From Sporomusa silvacetica DSM 10669 (GTDB lineage: Bacteria > Bacillota > Negativicutes > Sporomusales > Sporomusaceae), in contig NZ_LSLK01000109.1 in the NCBI RefSeq assembly GCF_002257705.1, positions 49,272 to 113,271 of the forward strand: 64,000 bases of DNA, read 5' to 3'. The notes under the pieces are model-generated. The model made no database searches, was not told the origin of the DNA, and saw nothing but the letters and a program-made list of their open reading frames with translations. This document shows, piece by piece, positions 53,179 through 61,138 of the stretch (position 1 is the stretch's first letter; every line of letters begins with the position of its first letter). A program made the translations under genes and the position numbers.

Positions 53179-53210
53179 TGATAGCTAGGCCTGAATGTAT
53201 TTAAAATATC

Positions 53211-53239
53211 TTGACAGCAATTAATAATCATGGTATGGT
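53211..53239 (+). promoter_or_regulatory. Sigma-A promoter for element E19
   Basis: TTGACA at 53211 and TATGGT at 53234 with a 17-base spacer; a TATAAT further on is at non-standard distance. Confidence 0.6.
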
Positions 53240-53266
53240 AATAATATAATTTAAATAATTTATCTT

Positions 53267-53320
53267 GGTTGATCAGATATACTGAAGACCGGGGATGTTT
53301 ACACATCTTCAGTCTTTTTT
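53267..53320 (+). promoter_or_regulatory. Leader-RNA switch element E19
   Basis: GGTT, GA, P1 TCAG/CTGA (53273-53276 with 53282-53285), A, GACC. P0 is GGTT with GACC: the usual GGC has become GAC, and the partner is U, a compensated change. The terminator ACTGAAGA..TCTTCAGT uses the 3' P1 arm and ends in TTTTTT. The next intact gene is DUF1847 at 53717, 390 bases away past the repeats. Confidence 0.8.
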
Positions 53321-53325
53321 ATTTG

Positions 53326-53694
53326 TCCAGATAGAAAGTCTAACTTTCTCTGGATAGAACGACTATACCCCCTAAAGGGGTACAGGCGGCTTCTGCCGAC
53401 GATGCGCCCGGATGGCGCTAGTGCCGAATGCGCCATGGATGGCATAGCAATTCGGCCGTCCTAAAGGACTTGGCACAAGCAAGTCTTTTCTTACCCTAAC
53501 AGAAAGTATAAAACTTTCTTAAAAGCAGGATAAGGGCAACATCGACTTCCGCTTTCGCCAAAGGCTCGGCGCAAGCCGTGTTTTCTTTAGTCTATCAGAA
53601 TTTATAACTAAATTCTGTTGACATAAGAACGACTAAGGCTTCTGCCGGCGTCCTAAAGGACTTGGCACAAGCCAAGTCTTATCTTATTATAGAA
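53326..53694. repeat. Cluster of intergenic palindromic repeats, copies 2-4
   Basis: Three tandem, partly degenerate relatives of the repeat at 2205. Each has an outer hairpin (AGAAAGT or AGAATTT type arms) followed by GCTTCTGCCG, GTCCTAAAGGACTTGGC and AAGCCAAGTCTT or variants. Copy 2 has an extra inserted palindrome (GTGCCGAATGCGCCATGG region). No gene is seen in this 370-base stretch. Confidence 0.75.
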
Positions 53695-53716
53695 GAAACC
53701 GCAATGAGGAGGCATT

Positions 53717-54394
53717 ATGGCTAAGAAAAAAGACGCAAAGAATTTAAGCTGCACTGATTGTACTATTTACAATTGTCGGAGCAAGGCCAAGAAGTTTCCT
53801 GAATTTTGTTTAACCACTAAGGATAATGAAGGACATTCGATTGCCGATGATATTGAGGAAATCAAGCAACATTTACAAGGTGATGAGCAGGATGCTATTG
53901 TAGCCAGAGCCTCGGCGCAGGTAGAAGGAATTTTTTATGGAAAACTGACTCGGGTTGAGGAAGTTATTGAATTTGCCAATCGTATTGGCGCCAAAAAAAT
54001 TGGGATTGCCACTTGTGCTGGTTTGGTTGAAGAGGCTAAAATTTTTGCTAACATTTTAGAAGCGAAAGGCTTGGAATATTATAGCGCTATTTGCAAAGTC
54101 GGTGCTGTAGATAAAGCGGAAATTGGTGTACTGGAGGAACATAAACTGAGGCCTGGTAATTTTGAAGCTATGTGTAATCCAATATTACAGGCTAGAATAC
54201 TGAATTACCAGAAAACAGACTTGAACGTTATTATCGGCCTATGTGTGGGGCATGATTCGTTGTTTATAAAATACTCAGAGGCATTGGTCACGGCTCTGGT
54301 CGTAAAGGACAGAGTGACTGGTCATAATCCGGTAGCAGCGTTGTATACGGCTCACTCTTATCATAAACGGCTGCTGCAGAAAAAAGAAATATAA
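53717..54394 (+). CDS. DUF1847 family metal-binding-like protein
   Basis: 225 residues. N-terminal CTDCTIYNCRSK and later FCLTT give a Cys-rich start, and Cys residues recur in ATCAGL, SAICKV, EAMCNP and GLCVGHD. The pattern fits the DUF1847 family of anaerobes, thought to bind a metal or cluster; function unknown. ATG after GAGGAGG. It may be read from element E19 through the repeat cluster. Its last codons are copied at 15541. Confidence 0.82.
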   Translation: MAKKKDAKNLSCTDCTIYNCRSKAKKFPEFCLTTKDNEGHSIADDIEEIKQHLQGDEQDAIVARASAQVEGIFYGKLTRVEEVIEFANRIGAKKIGIATCAGLVEEAKIFANILEAKGLEYYSAICKVGAVDKAEIGVLEEHKLRPGNFEAMCNPILQARILNYQKTDLNVIIGLCVGHDSLFIKYSEALVTALVVKDRVTGHNPVAALYTAHSYHKRLLQKKEI

Positions 54395-54473
54395 GGGGAG
54401 ATACTTTACAATACAAACATAATCTGTAATAGAACATTATGGAATAGTTCATGTCAACCAATAAGCGGTTGAC

Positions 54474-54541
54474 GGCTGACTGGTTAGTATACTAGAGGCC
54501 GAAAAATTGTTTTTGAGAAAAAACAATTTTTCGGCCTTTTG
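54474..54541 (+). promoter_or_regulatory. Leader-RNA switch element E20 (near-copy of E7)
   Basis: GGCT, GA, P1 CTGGT/ACTAG (54480-54484 with 54491-54495), A, GGCC, then terminator GGCCGAAAAATTG..CAATTTTTCGGCC. It differs from E7 mainly in the terminator arm, where changes are compensated (GAG/CTC to GAA/TTC). It controls the ABC operon at 54595-57336. Confidence 0.82.
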
Positions 54542-54594
54542 CATTATCTTTAAAAGACTCACTTTATGTATACCAAGAAAGAAGGTTAATCGTT

Positions 54595-55542
54595 ATGAAG
54601 AAACTAATTATCTGGCTGCCGGTATTGTCAATAATTTTGGCAATTGCGGTGGAAGTTATGATGGGGAATGGTGGCAAGCATGCAACTACAAAACAACCCT
54701 ATTTTTTATATTTGTTGGCAGGACTTTTTATAGTTTTTCTAACCATTACGATAACGTCCTACTTTAACGCTAAGGCGAAATTGTGGCTGAAAGAAAGAGA
54801 CTTATTTCTTGCGGCAACGATTTTATTTTTAAATCTACTGAACATCGTAACCAAAAAACTCGGCTTATTACCAGTCATATACTTTCCATCACTTGATAAA
54901 ATAATAAGCGTTATAGTGGAAGACAGAACATTTCTCGCTATTTGCCTTGCTTCTTCCGGAAAGCTTCTGTTTACAGGCTATTTCTTTGGTGCTATTGCCG
55001 GGTTTGCTACAGGTATTGCTGTGGGATTCAGTAATGCAGCAAGTTATTGGATAAACCCGTTAATTCGCGTTTTGGGTCCGATTCCTGCTACCGCGTGGAT
55101 TCCGATAGTGCTAATTAGCTTTCCAACCTCATTTTCAGCCAGTGCGTTTTTGATTGCGCTTGCTGTTTGGTTCCCTACCACAGTTATGACAAGCAGTGGC
55201 ATTTTAAATGTGCAGAATGCATATTTCGAAGTATCCAGCACCTTGGGAGCGAAAAAGTATTATCAAATATTTAAGGTCGGTGTCCCTGCTTCTATGCCAC
55301 ATATGTTTATTGGCCTTTTTAACGGAACATGTGCTTCATTTATCACTTTGATGACAGCGGAAATGCTGGGGGTTAAAAATGGTATCGGATGGTACATTAA
55401 CTGGCAGAAAGAGATGATGGCCTATGCAAATGTATATGCAGGACTTATCCTAATCGCAGTTACGTTTTCTATTCTCATTACGCTGTTGTTTAAGGTTCGC
55501 GATCATGTGCTGGTATGGCAGAAAGGAGTCATAAAATGGTAG
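54595..55542 (+). CDS. ABC transporter permease, sulfonate/taurine type
   Basis: 315 residues, longer than usual through two extra N-terminal spans (residues 1-70). The core has six spans and the EAA loop (EVSSTLGAKKYYQIFKVGVPA). ATG after AGAAAGAAGG. First gene of a permease-ATPase-binding-protein operon. Confidence 0.85.
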   Translation: MKKLIIWLPVLSIILAIAVEVMMGNGGKHATTKQPYFLYLLAGLFIVFLTITITSYFNAKAKLWLKERDLFLAATILFLNLLNIVTKKLGLLPVIYFPSLDKIISVIVEDRTFLAICLASSGKLLFTGYFFGAIAGFATGIAVGFSNAASYWINPLIRVLGPIPATAWIPIVLISFPTSFSASAFLIALAVWFPTTVMTSSGILNVQNAYFEVSSTLGAKKYYQIFKVGVPASMPHMFIGLFNGTCASFITLMTAEMLGVKNGIGWYINWQKEMMAYANVYAGLILIAVTFSILITLLFKVRDHVLVWQKGVIKW

Positions 55543-56317
55543 GGGAAATAAAAATAGCAGGAGTCGTCAAACGCTTTCCCCAGCAGGATGCCCCAGATGT
55601 TATTGCGCTTAGCGGGATCAATCTTACCATTAAGGCGGGTGAATTTGTATCACTTATTGGGCCTTCCGGCTGTGGTAAATCAACGTTGCTGCGGCTGATT
55701 GCCGGGTTAAACGGCGCCGATGAAGGCAAGTTGTATGTTGATGATGAAGAAATCAGAGAGCCATCCTATGAACGCGGCTTGGTGTTTCAAAATCCCATGC
55801 TGTTTCCTTGGTTGAATATCCATGACAATGTAGCTTTTGGGTTGAAGGCGCGCAGCATATATAAGCAAAAGAAGACCGAGGTTGATAAATTTATTGAGCT
55901 GGTGGGATTAGCTATTTTCCACAAGTCGTATCCTCATCAACTATCTGGCGGGATGGCACAGCGGGCATCTCTGGCACGGGCATTGGTAAACCATCCCAAG
56001 GTACTATTATTGGATGAGCCGCTTGGGGCGCTTGATGCTTTTACACGCATGAACATGCAGGATGAATTAATTCGCATTTGGCAGGAACGGCAAACAACCA
56101 TGATCATGGTGACACATGATGTGTGGATGAAGCAATTTACTTGTCAGATCGGGTCATTGTTATGACGCCAAGACCGGCCAAGATTGAAAGTTGTATTGAG
56201 GTACAGCTTTCCCGGCCACGAGCGCGCAGTAATCCTGAATTTCTTCATATGCGGTCAAAAATTTTGAAGATATTGAACTTTGCGGGCAATGAAAAAGAAC
56301 CAACTTATTATTTATAA
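55536..56317 (+). pseudogene. ABC ATPase, sulfonate/taurine type, two-base frameshift
   Basis: ATG 55536 overlaps the permease end. Walker A GPSGCGKST, signature LSGGMAQR, Walker B VLLLDEPLGALD. At about 56122 the frame breaks: THDV should be followed by DEAIYLSDRVIVM, which is found in another frame (56123-56317) through to the normal C-terminus. A duplicated TG (GTGTGGATG for GTGGATG) explains it. Truncated after the switch His, the product would lack about 60 residues. A sequencing error is possible. Confidence 0.85.
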
Positions 56318-56328
56318 GAGGTGAGAGT

Positions 56329-57336
56329 ATGAACCTGAAAAAGAAAATGAGTATTGTTGCAGTGACTGTAATAGCCACATTGTTACTATCAGCCTGCGGG
56401 CAGAAGCCAGTCACAAAAGCCGAGGATTTTGTTCTAAAAATCGGTTATATGGGCAGTTTATGTGAAGCTCCTCTGCATATGGCTGTTGAGAAAGGCTTTT
56501 TTGCGGAAGAAGGTTTACATGTTGATTTGATTAAGCTGGCACCGGGAACAGCTTTTGAAGCCATTACCGCAGGCACGGTCGATGCAGGCTTTGGTTTGCT
56601 TGCCAGTCTGATGCAGCCACTTTCCAATGGATTGCCCATTAAGGTTACAACAGGCTTGCATACTGGCTGCGATAAGGTACTTGTTCCTAAAGACGCTGGA
56701 ATTAAAACCCTTGCAGATCTAAAAGGTAAACGTATCGGGGTTCCCAGTATGACCAGCAGTCCCATAATTTTTGCGAAACGTGCGCTTGCTGATGCCGGTG
56801 TTAGTGTAACTGAAAAAAACATGGAAGTGGAATTTATTGTATTTTCTCTCAGCGATTTGCCGATTGCATTAAAAAATGGTGCCGTGGATGCGCTGGCGAT
56901 GAATGACCCGACTGCGGCTATAGCGCAAAGAGAATTTTCGCTAAACACGTTAGTGGATTCGGCCGTGACTGAGCCATATAGTCATCAATATTGCTGCTCT
57001 GCCTATGTTCGTGACAATATAGCCCAGGATTATCCTGAGGTTGCTGCAAAATATACTCGGGCTATGCAGAAAGCAAGTGCCTGGATACAGAAAAACCAAG
57101 ATGAAACCGCAAAAATCCAGGTTGAGAAAAAGTGGGTTGCCGGGGACGCTGCCTTTAATGCAACGGTGTTAAAGACCTATAATTATATCCCCTCAGTTAA
57201 AGGGGCATACGAGGCCTTTGGCATAACGGCAAAACAATTACAGCAAGTTGGTATGCTGGATAATGGTGTGGATGTTGAAGCTTTGCACAAAAATAGTTTT
57301 GTCTTTTTTAATGACGTACAAGATACGGTTCAATAG
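56329..57336 (+). CDS. ABC substrate-binding lipoprotein, SsuA/TauA type
   Basis: 335 residues with a lipobox (LLSACGQK). The NMT1/SsuA-like domain shows EAPLHMAVEKGFFAEEGLHV, GKRIGVPSMTSSP and NDPTAAIAQREF. It should bind an organic anion such as a sulfonate and pass it to the permease at 54595. ATG after AGAGGTGAG. Confidence 0.87.
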   Translation: MNLKKKMSIVAVTVIATLLLSACGQKPVTKAEDFVLKIGYMGSLCEAPLHMAVEKGFFAEEGLHVDLIKLAPGTAFEAITAGTVDAGFGLLASLMQPLSNGLPIKVTTGLHTGCDKVLVPKDAGIKTLADLKGKRIGVPSMTSSPIIFAKRALADAGVSVTEKNMEVEFIVFSLSDLPIALKNGAVDALAMNDPTAAIAQREFSLNTLVDSAVTEPYSHQYCCSAYVRDNIAQDYPEVAAKYTRAMQKASAWIQKNQDETAKIQVEKKWVAGDAAFNATVLKTYNYIPSVKGAYEAFGITAKQLQQVGMLDNGVDVEALHKNSFVFFNDVQDTVQ

Positions 57337-57378
57337 TTGAATTTATTACCCGCAAGTTTAAAAATTCAATAAAAATTT

Positions 57379-57444
57379 GGCTGATCAGTAAAATACTGAA
57401 GGCTAAGGCGATGGTTGACAACGCTTTAGCTTTCAGTATTTTTT
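57379..57444 (+). promoter_or_regulatory. Leader-RNA switch element E21
   Basis: GGCT, GA, P1 TCAGT/ACTGA (57385-57389 with 57395-57399), A, GGCT, then terminator AATACTGAAGGCTAA..TTAGCTTTCAGTATT and T-run. The terminator again absorbs the 3' P1 arm. It precedes a chimeric pseudogene and the amino-acid ABC operon. Confidence 0.82.
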
Positions 57445-57503
57445 ACTCTAACAGACGGTCATGTTTTTGATAAAGTAACAGCTAGAGGAGACAGTTTAAT
57501 CTT

Positions 57504-57800
57504 ATGGGTATTATTACGCCAGTAGCCGCAGGCTTATTTGGCTTGGCCTTGGCCATTTTTTCTCAAAATACATCGGTATGGCTGGCGTTATGTATCATGT
57601 TTTTTGCCGGTATTGGAATGATTATACATAGCATATCAACAAATACATTGTTGCAAATAGTAGTGGATGATGACAAGCGCGGCCGAATATATAATCCTGC
57701 CAACCCGGCCATTCACCGGGAGACAACAGCTGAAGAAATTTGGCGCGACACCGTGGGCAAGGTTGACATATTTGTCGTCGGGGTGGGTTGTATGAGTAAC
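57504..57800 (+). pseudogene. Chimeric scrap: MFS C-terminus joined to a cysK piece
   Basis: Residues 1-60 are two MFS spans (GLFGLALAIFSQNTSVWLAL) ending LLQIVVDDDKRGR, an EntS-like transporter motif. From about 57690 the frame switches to cysteine synthase: NPANPAIHRETTAEEIW and VGKVDIFVVGVG, nearly identical to cysK residues 145-180 in this window (DNA 19160-19250). A small piece of a cysK gene was pasted in frame into an MFS remnant. No function expected. Confidence 0.8.
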
Positions 57801-57855
57801 CTAAAAGACGTACTGAAAAGACAGAGATATAATAAAAAAACGGGGGGATTCTACT

Positions 57856-58680
57856 GTGCAAAAAACAAAAATTATTGCGCTTGCCCTGGCTTTGGTGGTT
57901 TCGATGTCGTTGGTACTGGTCGGATGCCAGTCATCAACACCGACGACTGCCGCAAAAAAGAAAATCGTCATTGGTACAGGAAACGCGTATAAGCCATACT
58001 GCTTTTTAGACGAAAAAGGCAATCTAACCGGTTTTGAGATTGAGGTTCTTAAAAAAGTAAATGAAAAGCTGCCGCAGTATGAATTCGAATTCAAAACATT
58101 TGACTTTAATGCCATCCTGGTCAGTCTGGAAACAGGCAAAATAGATCTGGCCGCCCATCAGTTTGAAGTTAATCCTGACAGGAAAACCAAGTTTCTGTTT
58201 GGTGATGAAGGTGTGACTATATACGACCTGAAGCTGGTGGTAAAAGAAGAAAGAAATGACATAAAATCGCTGGACGATCTGGCGGCGATTAACGGGACGA
58301 TTGAAGTAGGCAAGGCCTCGACAAACAAAACCTATGTTGTTGATAAATGGAATAAGGAACATGGCAATAAGCTGAATTTAGTATTTGCAGCATCAGATAC
58401 GACCATTACTCTGCAAAATCTTGAGTCAGGTAAGACGGATGCCTTTGTAAATATACAAAGAAATGTCGATGATTATCGTGCTACTTATAAAGCCCCAATT
58501 AAGAGTGTGGGCGAACCGATCAGCTACTCTAACTCCTATTACCTGTATCGCAAGGATGATCCTACTGGGGCGCAATTGAAGAAAGATATAGATGCTGTTC
58601 TAAAAACCATGAAAGAAGATGGCACGCTTGTGCAACTTTCACAACAATGGCTTGGGGGAGACTATATTCCTAAAAAGTAA
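57856..58680 (+). CDS. Polar amino acid (cystine-like) ABC binding lipoprotein
   Basis: 274 residues from a GTG after GGGGGG. Lipobox LVGCQSS. Family 3 solute-binding domain: YKPYCFLDEKGNLTGFEIEV, a classical amino-acid contact region, and FDFNAILVSLETGKIDLAAHQ. The pattern is closest to cystine/S-compound binders such as TcyJ/TcyK. First of four genes of a complete importer. Confidence 0.88.
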   Translation: MQKTKIIALALALVVSMSLVLVGCQSSTPTTAAKKKIVIGTGNAYKPYCFLDEKGNLTGFEIEVLKKVNEKLPQYEFEFKTFDFNAILVSLETGKIDLAAHQFEVNPDRKTKFLFGDEGVTIYDLKLVVKEERNDIKSLDDLAAINGTIEVGKASTNKTYVVDKWNKEHGNKLNLVFAASDTTITLQNLESGKTDAFVNIQRNVDDYRATYKAPIKSVGEPISYSNSYYLYRKDDPTGAQLKKDIDAVLKTMKEDGTLVQLSQQWLGGDYIPKK

Positions 58681-58697
58681 GGAAAGGATAAACCAGG

Positions 58698-59435
58698 ATG
58701 GAAAATATATTTCTCTTTAGTTTATTTATTGATAGTTTTCCGCAATTATTGTCCCGGCTGCACATCACGCTCTATATTGTTGTGGTTGCCCTGTTATTTG
58801 GCTTACTATTGGGAACTGGCATAGCGGTCGCCCGGTTGCATAAAGTACCAGTATTGTCACAACTGGCTGCCGCTTATGTTTCTTTTATCAGAGGGATACC
58901 AATACTTGTGTTGTTGTTTATCGTTTATATAGGAGTACCCTTGGCAGCGGGGGCTTTTGGCGCCAATATCAACCGCTGGGACACCCTGATATTTGTGATG
59001 ATTACCTATATTGTGAATTCGGCTGCTTTCTTATCAGAGATTGTCAGGTCTGCTGTTGCGGGGGTGGAGAAAGGACAAATGGAAGCCGCGCTCTCGGTAG
59101 GGATGACCCGTTGGCAGGATTTTAGCCGCATCATTGCCCCGCAGGCCATACAGATTGCTATTCCAGCTCTGGGCAATACAGTGGTGTCACTGCTTAAGGA
59201 TACCTCGTTGGCTTATACGCTGGGTATAATTGATGTTATTGGCATAATCCAGGCCATCAGTAGCAGTACGCATCGCTCGCTTGAAGCATACACCGCTGCT
59301 GCCTGCATTTTCTTTGTTTTGAGTTTTATCCTGGAGCAGTTTTTTAAATGGCTGGAGAAAAAAATCGGCATCAACAATTCGATTCCCGGTGCAAAAGTGG
59401 CACCCAATAATAAAATTGCAGTAGTTGGCAGGTGA
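58698..59435 (+). CDS. Polar amino acid ABC permease 1
   Basis: 245 residues, HisM/TcyL type. Conserved FIRGIPILVLLFIVY and the EAA loop EAALSVGMTRWQDFSRIIAPQA. ATG after AAGGATAA; 17 bases after the binding protein. Confidence 0.9.
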   Translation: MENIFLFSLFIDSFPQLLSRLHITLYIVVVALLFGLLLGTGIAVARLHKVPVLSQLAAAYVSFIRGIPILVLLFIVYIGVPLAAGAFGANINRWDTLIFVMITYIVNSAAFLSEIVRSAVAGVEKGQMEAALSVGMTRWQDFSRIIAPQAIQIAIPALGNTVVSLLKDTSLAYTLGIIDVIGIIQAISSSTHRSLEAYTAAACIFFVLSFILEQFFKWLEKKIGINNSIPGAKVAPNNKIAVVGR

Positions 59436-59439
59436 GAGC

Positions 59440-60156
59440 ATGGGATTTCAGTTTGATTTATCTTTTTTAATTTTTGAAATCGGTGTAGCAATAAAATATA
59501 TTCCTGTGGTTCTGTTACTGTCAATCGTACCGCTAATCATCGGCTTATTACTGGGTATAGGAATTGCTATTATCAGGTTATTTAAAATACGTCCGTTTGA
59601 CAAATTCTTTACTGTATTTGTAATATTCCTACGGGGAGTGCCCCTTGTCCTTCAACTGACAATTCTTTATCTGGCAGTGAGTTTGAGCTTTGATTCGCTA
59701 GCAAAAACCTTTGGCCTGCAAATGTCATCAAAGGATCTTTCCTATACTTTTATTGCTGTAGTCGGGCTGTCAATTAATGCCACCGTGTATCTTTCCGAAG
59801 TCATGCGAACAGCCCTCCAGTCAGTACCTGTCGGCCAGTACGAAGCCGCCTATTCTGTGGGTATGACTTCCAGGCAGATGCTGTGGCGGATCATTATTCC
59901 GCAAGCCTTGCCTGTGGCGATCCCGTTAATCGGCAATAACTTCATCGGCCTCATTAAGGGTTCAGCAATCGCATCGTTGATTTCAGTGGTCGAAATTATT
60001 AATGCAACGCTATATGAGGCCAGTGGCAATTATAAGTTTCTGGAGGCTTATGTAGCTGCTGCAATTATTTACTGGTTATTGTGTATCCTGGTAGAGCGTC
60101 TGGTGGCCTTTCTGGAATACAAAGTCGGAGTTTACGGCAAGGGTGGGGTAGTATGA
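59440..60156 (+). CDS. Polar amino acid ABC permease 2
   Basis: 239 residues, same family (FLRGVPLVLQLTILY; EAAYSVGMTSRQMLWRIIIPQA). ATG 59440 after AGGTGAG, four bases beyond the permease 1 stop. Two different permeases point to a heterodimeric channel like TcyLM. Confidence 0.9.
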   Translation: MGFQFDLSFLIFEIGVAIKYIPVVLLLSIVPLIIGLLLGIGIAIIRLFKIRPFDKFFTVFVIFLRGVPLVLQLTILYLAVSLSFDSLAKTFGLQMSSKDLSYTFIAVVGLSINATVYLSEVMRTALQSVPVGQYEAAYSVGMTSRQMLWRIIIPQALPVAIPLIGNNFIGLIKGSAIASLISVVEIINATLYEASGNYKFLEAYVAAAIIYWLLCILVERLVAFLEYKVGVYGKGGVV

Positions 60157-60905
60157 TAGAGATTAAAGGATTACATAAATCGTTTGGTAACCATGAAGTA
60201 TTGAAAGGCATCGACCTGAAAGTGGAAAAGGGGGAGGTTGTTGTTATTCTTGGCCCTAGCGGTTCAGGTAAGACAACATTGCTACGATGCCTGAATTTTT
60301 TAGAGCAGCCTGATGATGGAGAAATTACCGTCGGGAATACCCGGGTTAATTGCAACCATGTCTCCAAGAAAGAGATACTGGAAATCAGAAGAAATACAGC
60401 CATGGTTTTTCAGCTGTATAATCTGTTTAAAAACAAAACAGCCCTGGAAAATATCATGGAAGGGCTGGTGGTTGCGCGAAAGATTCCCCGGGAGGAAGCA
60501 GAAAAAACCAGTCGTCAAATTCTGGCAAAAGTCGGCCTGTCAGAGAAATGGGATGCCTACCCCAGCCAACTGTCAGGCGGCCAGCAACAACGGGTGGGAA
60601 TTGCCAGGGCGCTTGCCCTGAATCCTGAAGCCATTCTTTTTGATGAACCAACCTCGGCCTTAGATCCTGAGCTTGTTGGCGAAGTTCTGGGGGTTATGAA
60701 GAAAGTGGCCCGGGAAGGACTGACAATGATTGTCGTTACCCATGAAATATCTTTTGCCCGGGATATTGCCGACAGGGTGATCTTTATTGATGGCGGCGTT
60801 ATTGTCGAACAAGGGCCGCCGGCAGAAATTCTTTTTCACCCGCGTGAAGAGAGAACCAAACAGTTTCTGAAAAGAATGCTGCCTGTTGAAGATTATACGA
60901 TATAG
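60153..60905 (+). CDS. Polar amino acid ABC ATPase
   Basis: 250 residues. Walker A GPSGSGKTT (about 32-40), signature LSGGQQQR, Walker B AILFDEPTSALDP. ATG 60153 overlaps the permease stop; frames upstream lie in the permease gene. GlnQ/TcyN type. The same frame continues after the stop into an aminotransferase tail. Confidence 0.92.
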   Translation: MIEIKGLHKSFGNHEVLKGIDLKVEKGEVVVILGPSGSGKTTLLRCLNFLEQPDDGEITVGNTRVNCNHVSKKEILEIRRNTAMVFQLYNLFKNKTALENIMEGLVVARKIPREEAEKTSRQILAKVGLSEKWDAYPSQLSGGQQQRVGIARALALNPEAILFDEPTSALDPELVGEVLGVMKKVAREGLTMIVVTHEISFARDIADRVIFIDGGVIVEQGPPAEILFHPREERTKQFLKRMLPVEDYTI

Positions 60906-61028
60906 ATTTTGATTACTACTGGCTTTGCCCGGCTAAACTTTGCTACCCAGCGCAGTGTGCTGCTGAAGGGAGTAACCAGGATAGAAAAGGCGCTTCAGGC
61001 AATTAATAGCCAACCAGGTAGTATATAA
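60906..61028 (+). pseudogene. PatB/MalY-type C-S lyase, C-terminal tail
   Basis: In the same frame as the ATPase, directly after its stop, the sequence reads GFARLNFATQRSVLLKGVTR then IEKALQAIN to a TAA at 61028. This is the end pattern of PatB/MalY cystathionine beta-lyases (RLN, then R-S/T-x-L-x-x-x-x-x-R-I-x-K-A-L). An upstream deletion removed the rest. A C-S lyase after a cystine importer would be a natural operon. Confidence 0.6.
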
Positions 61029-61138
61029 ATCGATACTATGGCACAAATTAGTGCGTACTTGTGCATTGAAATCCGAAAGGATAAGATGAAGATAGGAATT
61101 TATTTCCTATAAGTAAGCACAATGAGGGAGGTTTCTTG

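Noticed and set aside
5291..57444. Leader elements as ANTAR targets, T-boxes, S-boxes or BglG-type RAT sites
   Set aside because: ANTAR sites need two hairpins with hexaloops; P1 loops here range from 3 to about 11 bases. There is no T-box sequence, specifier loop or S-box core. The RAT consensus sequence is absent, though the overlap with the terminator is similar in principle.
5291..57444. Leader elements as plain terminators of upstream genes
   Set aside because: They sit after promoters and before starts, often far from any upstream gene end, and the GA/A loop and two covarying helices upstream of the stem would be unexplained.
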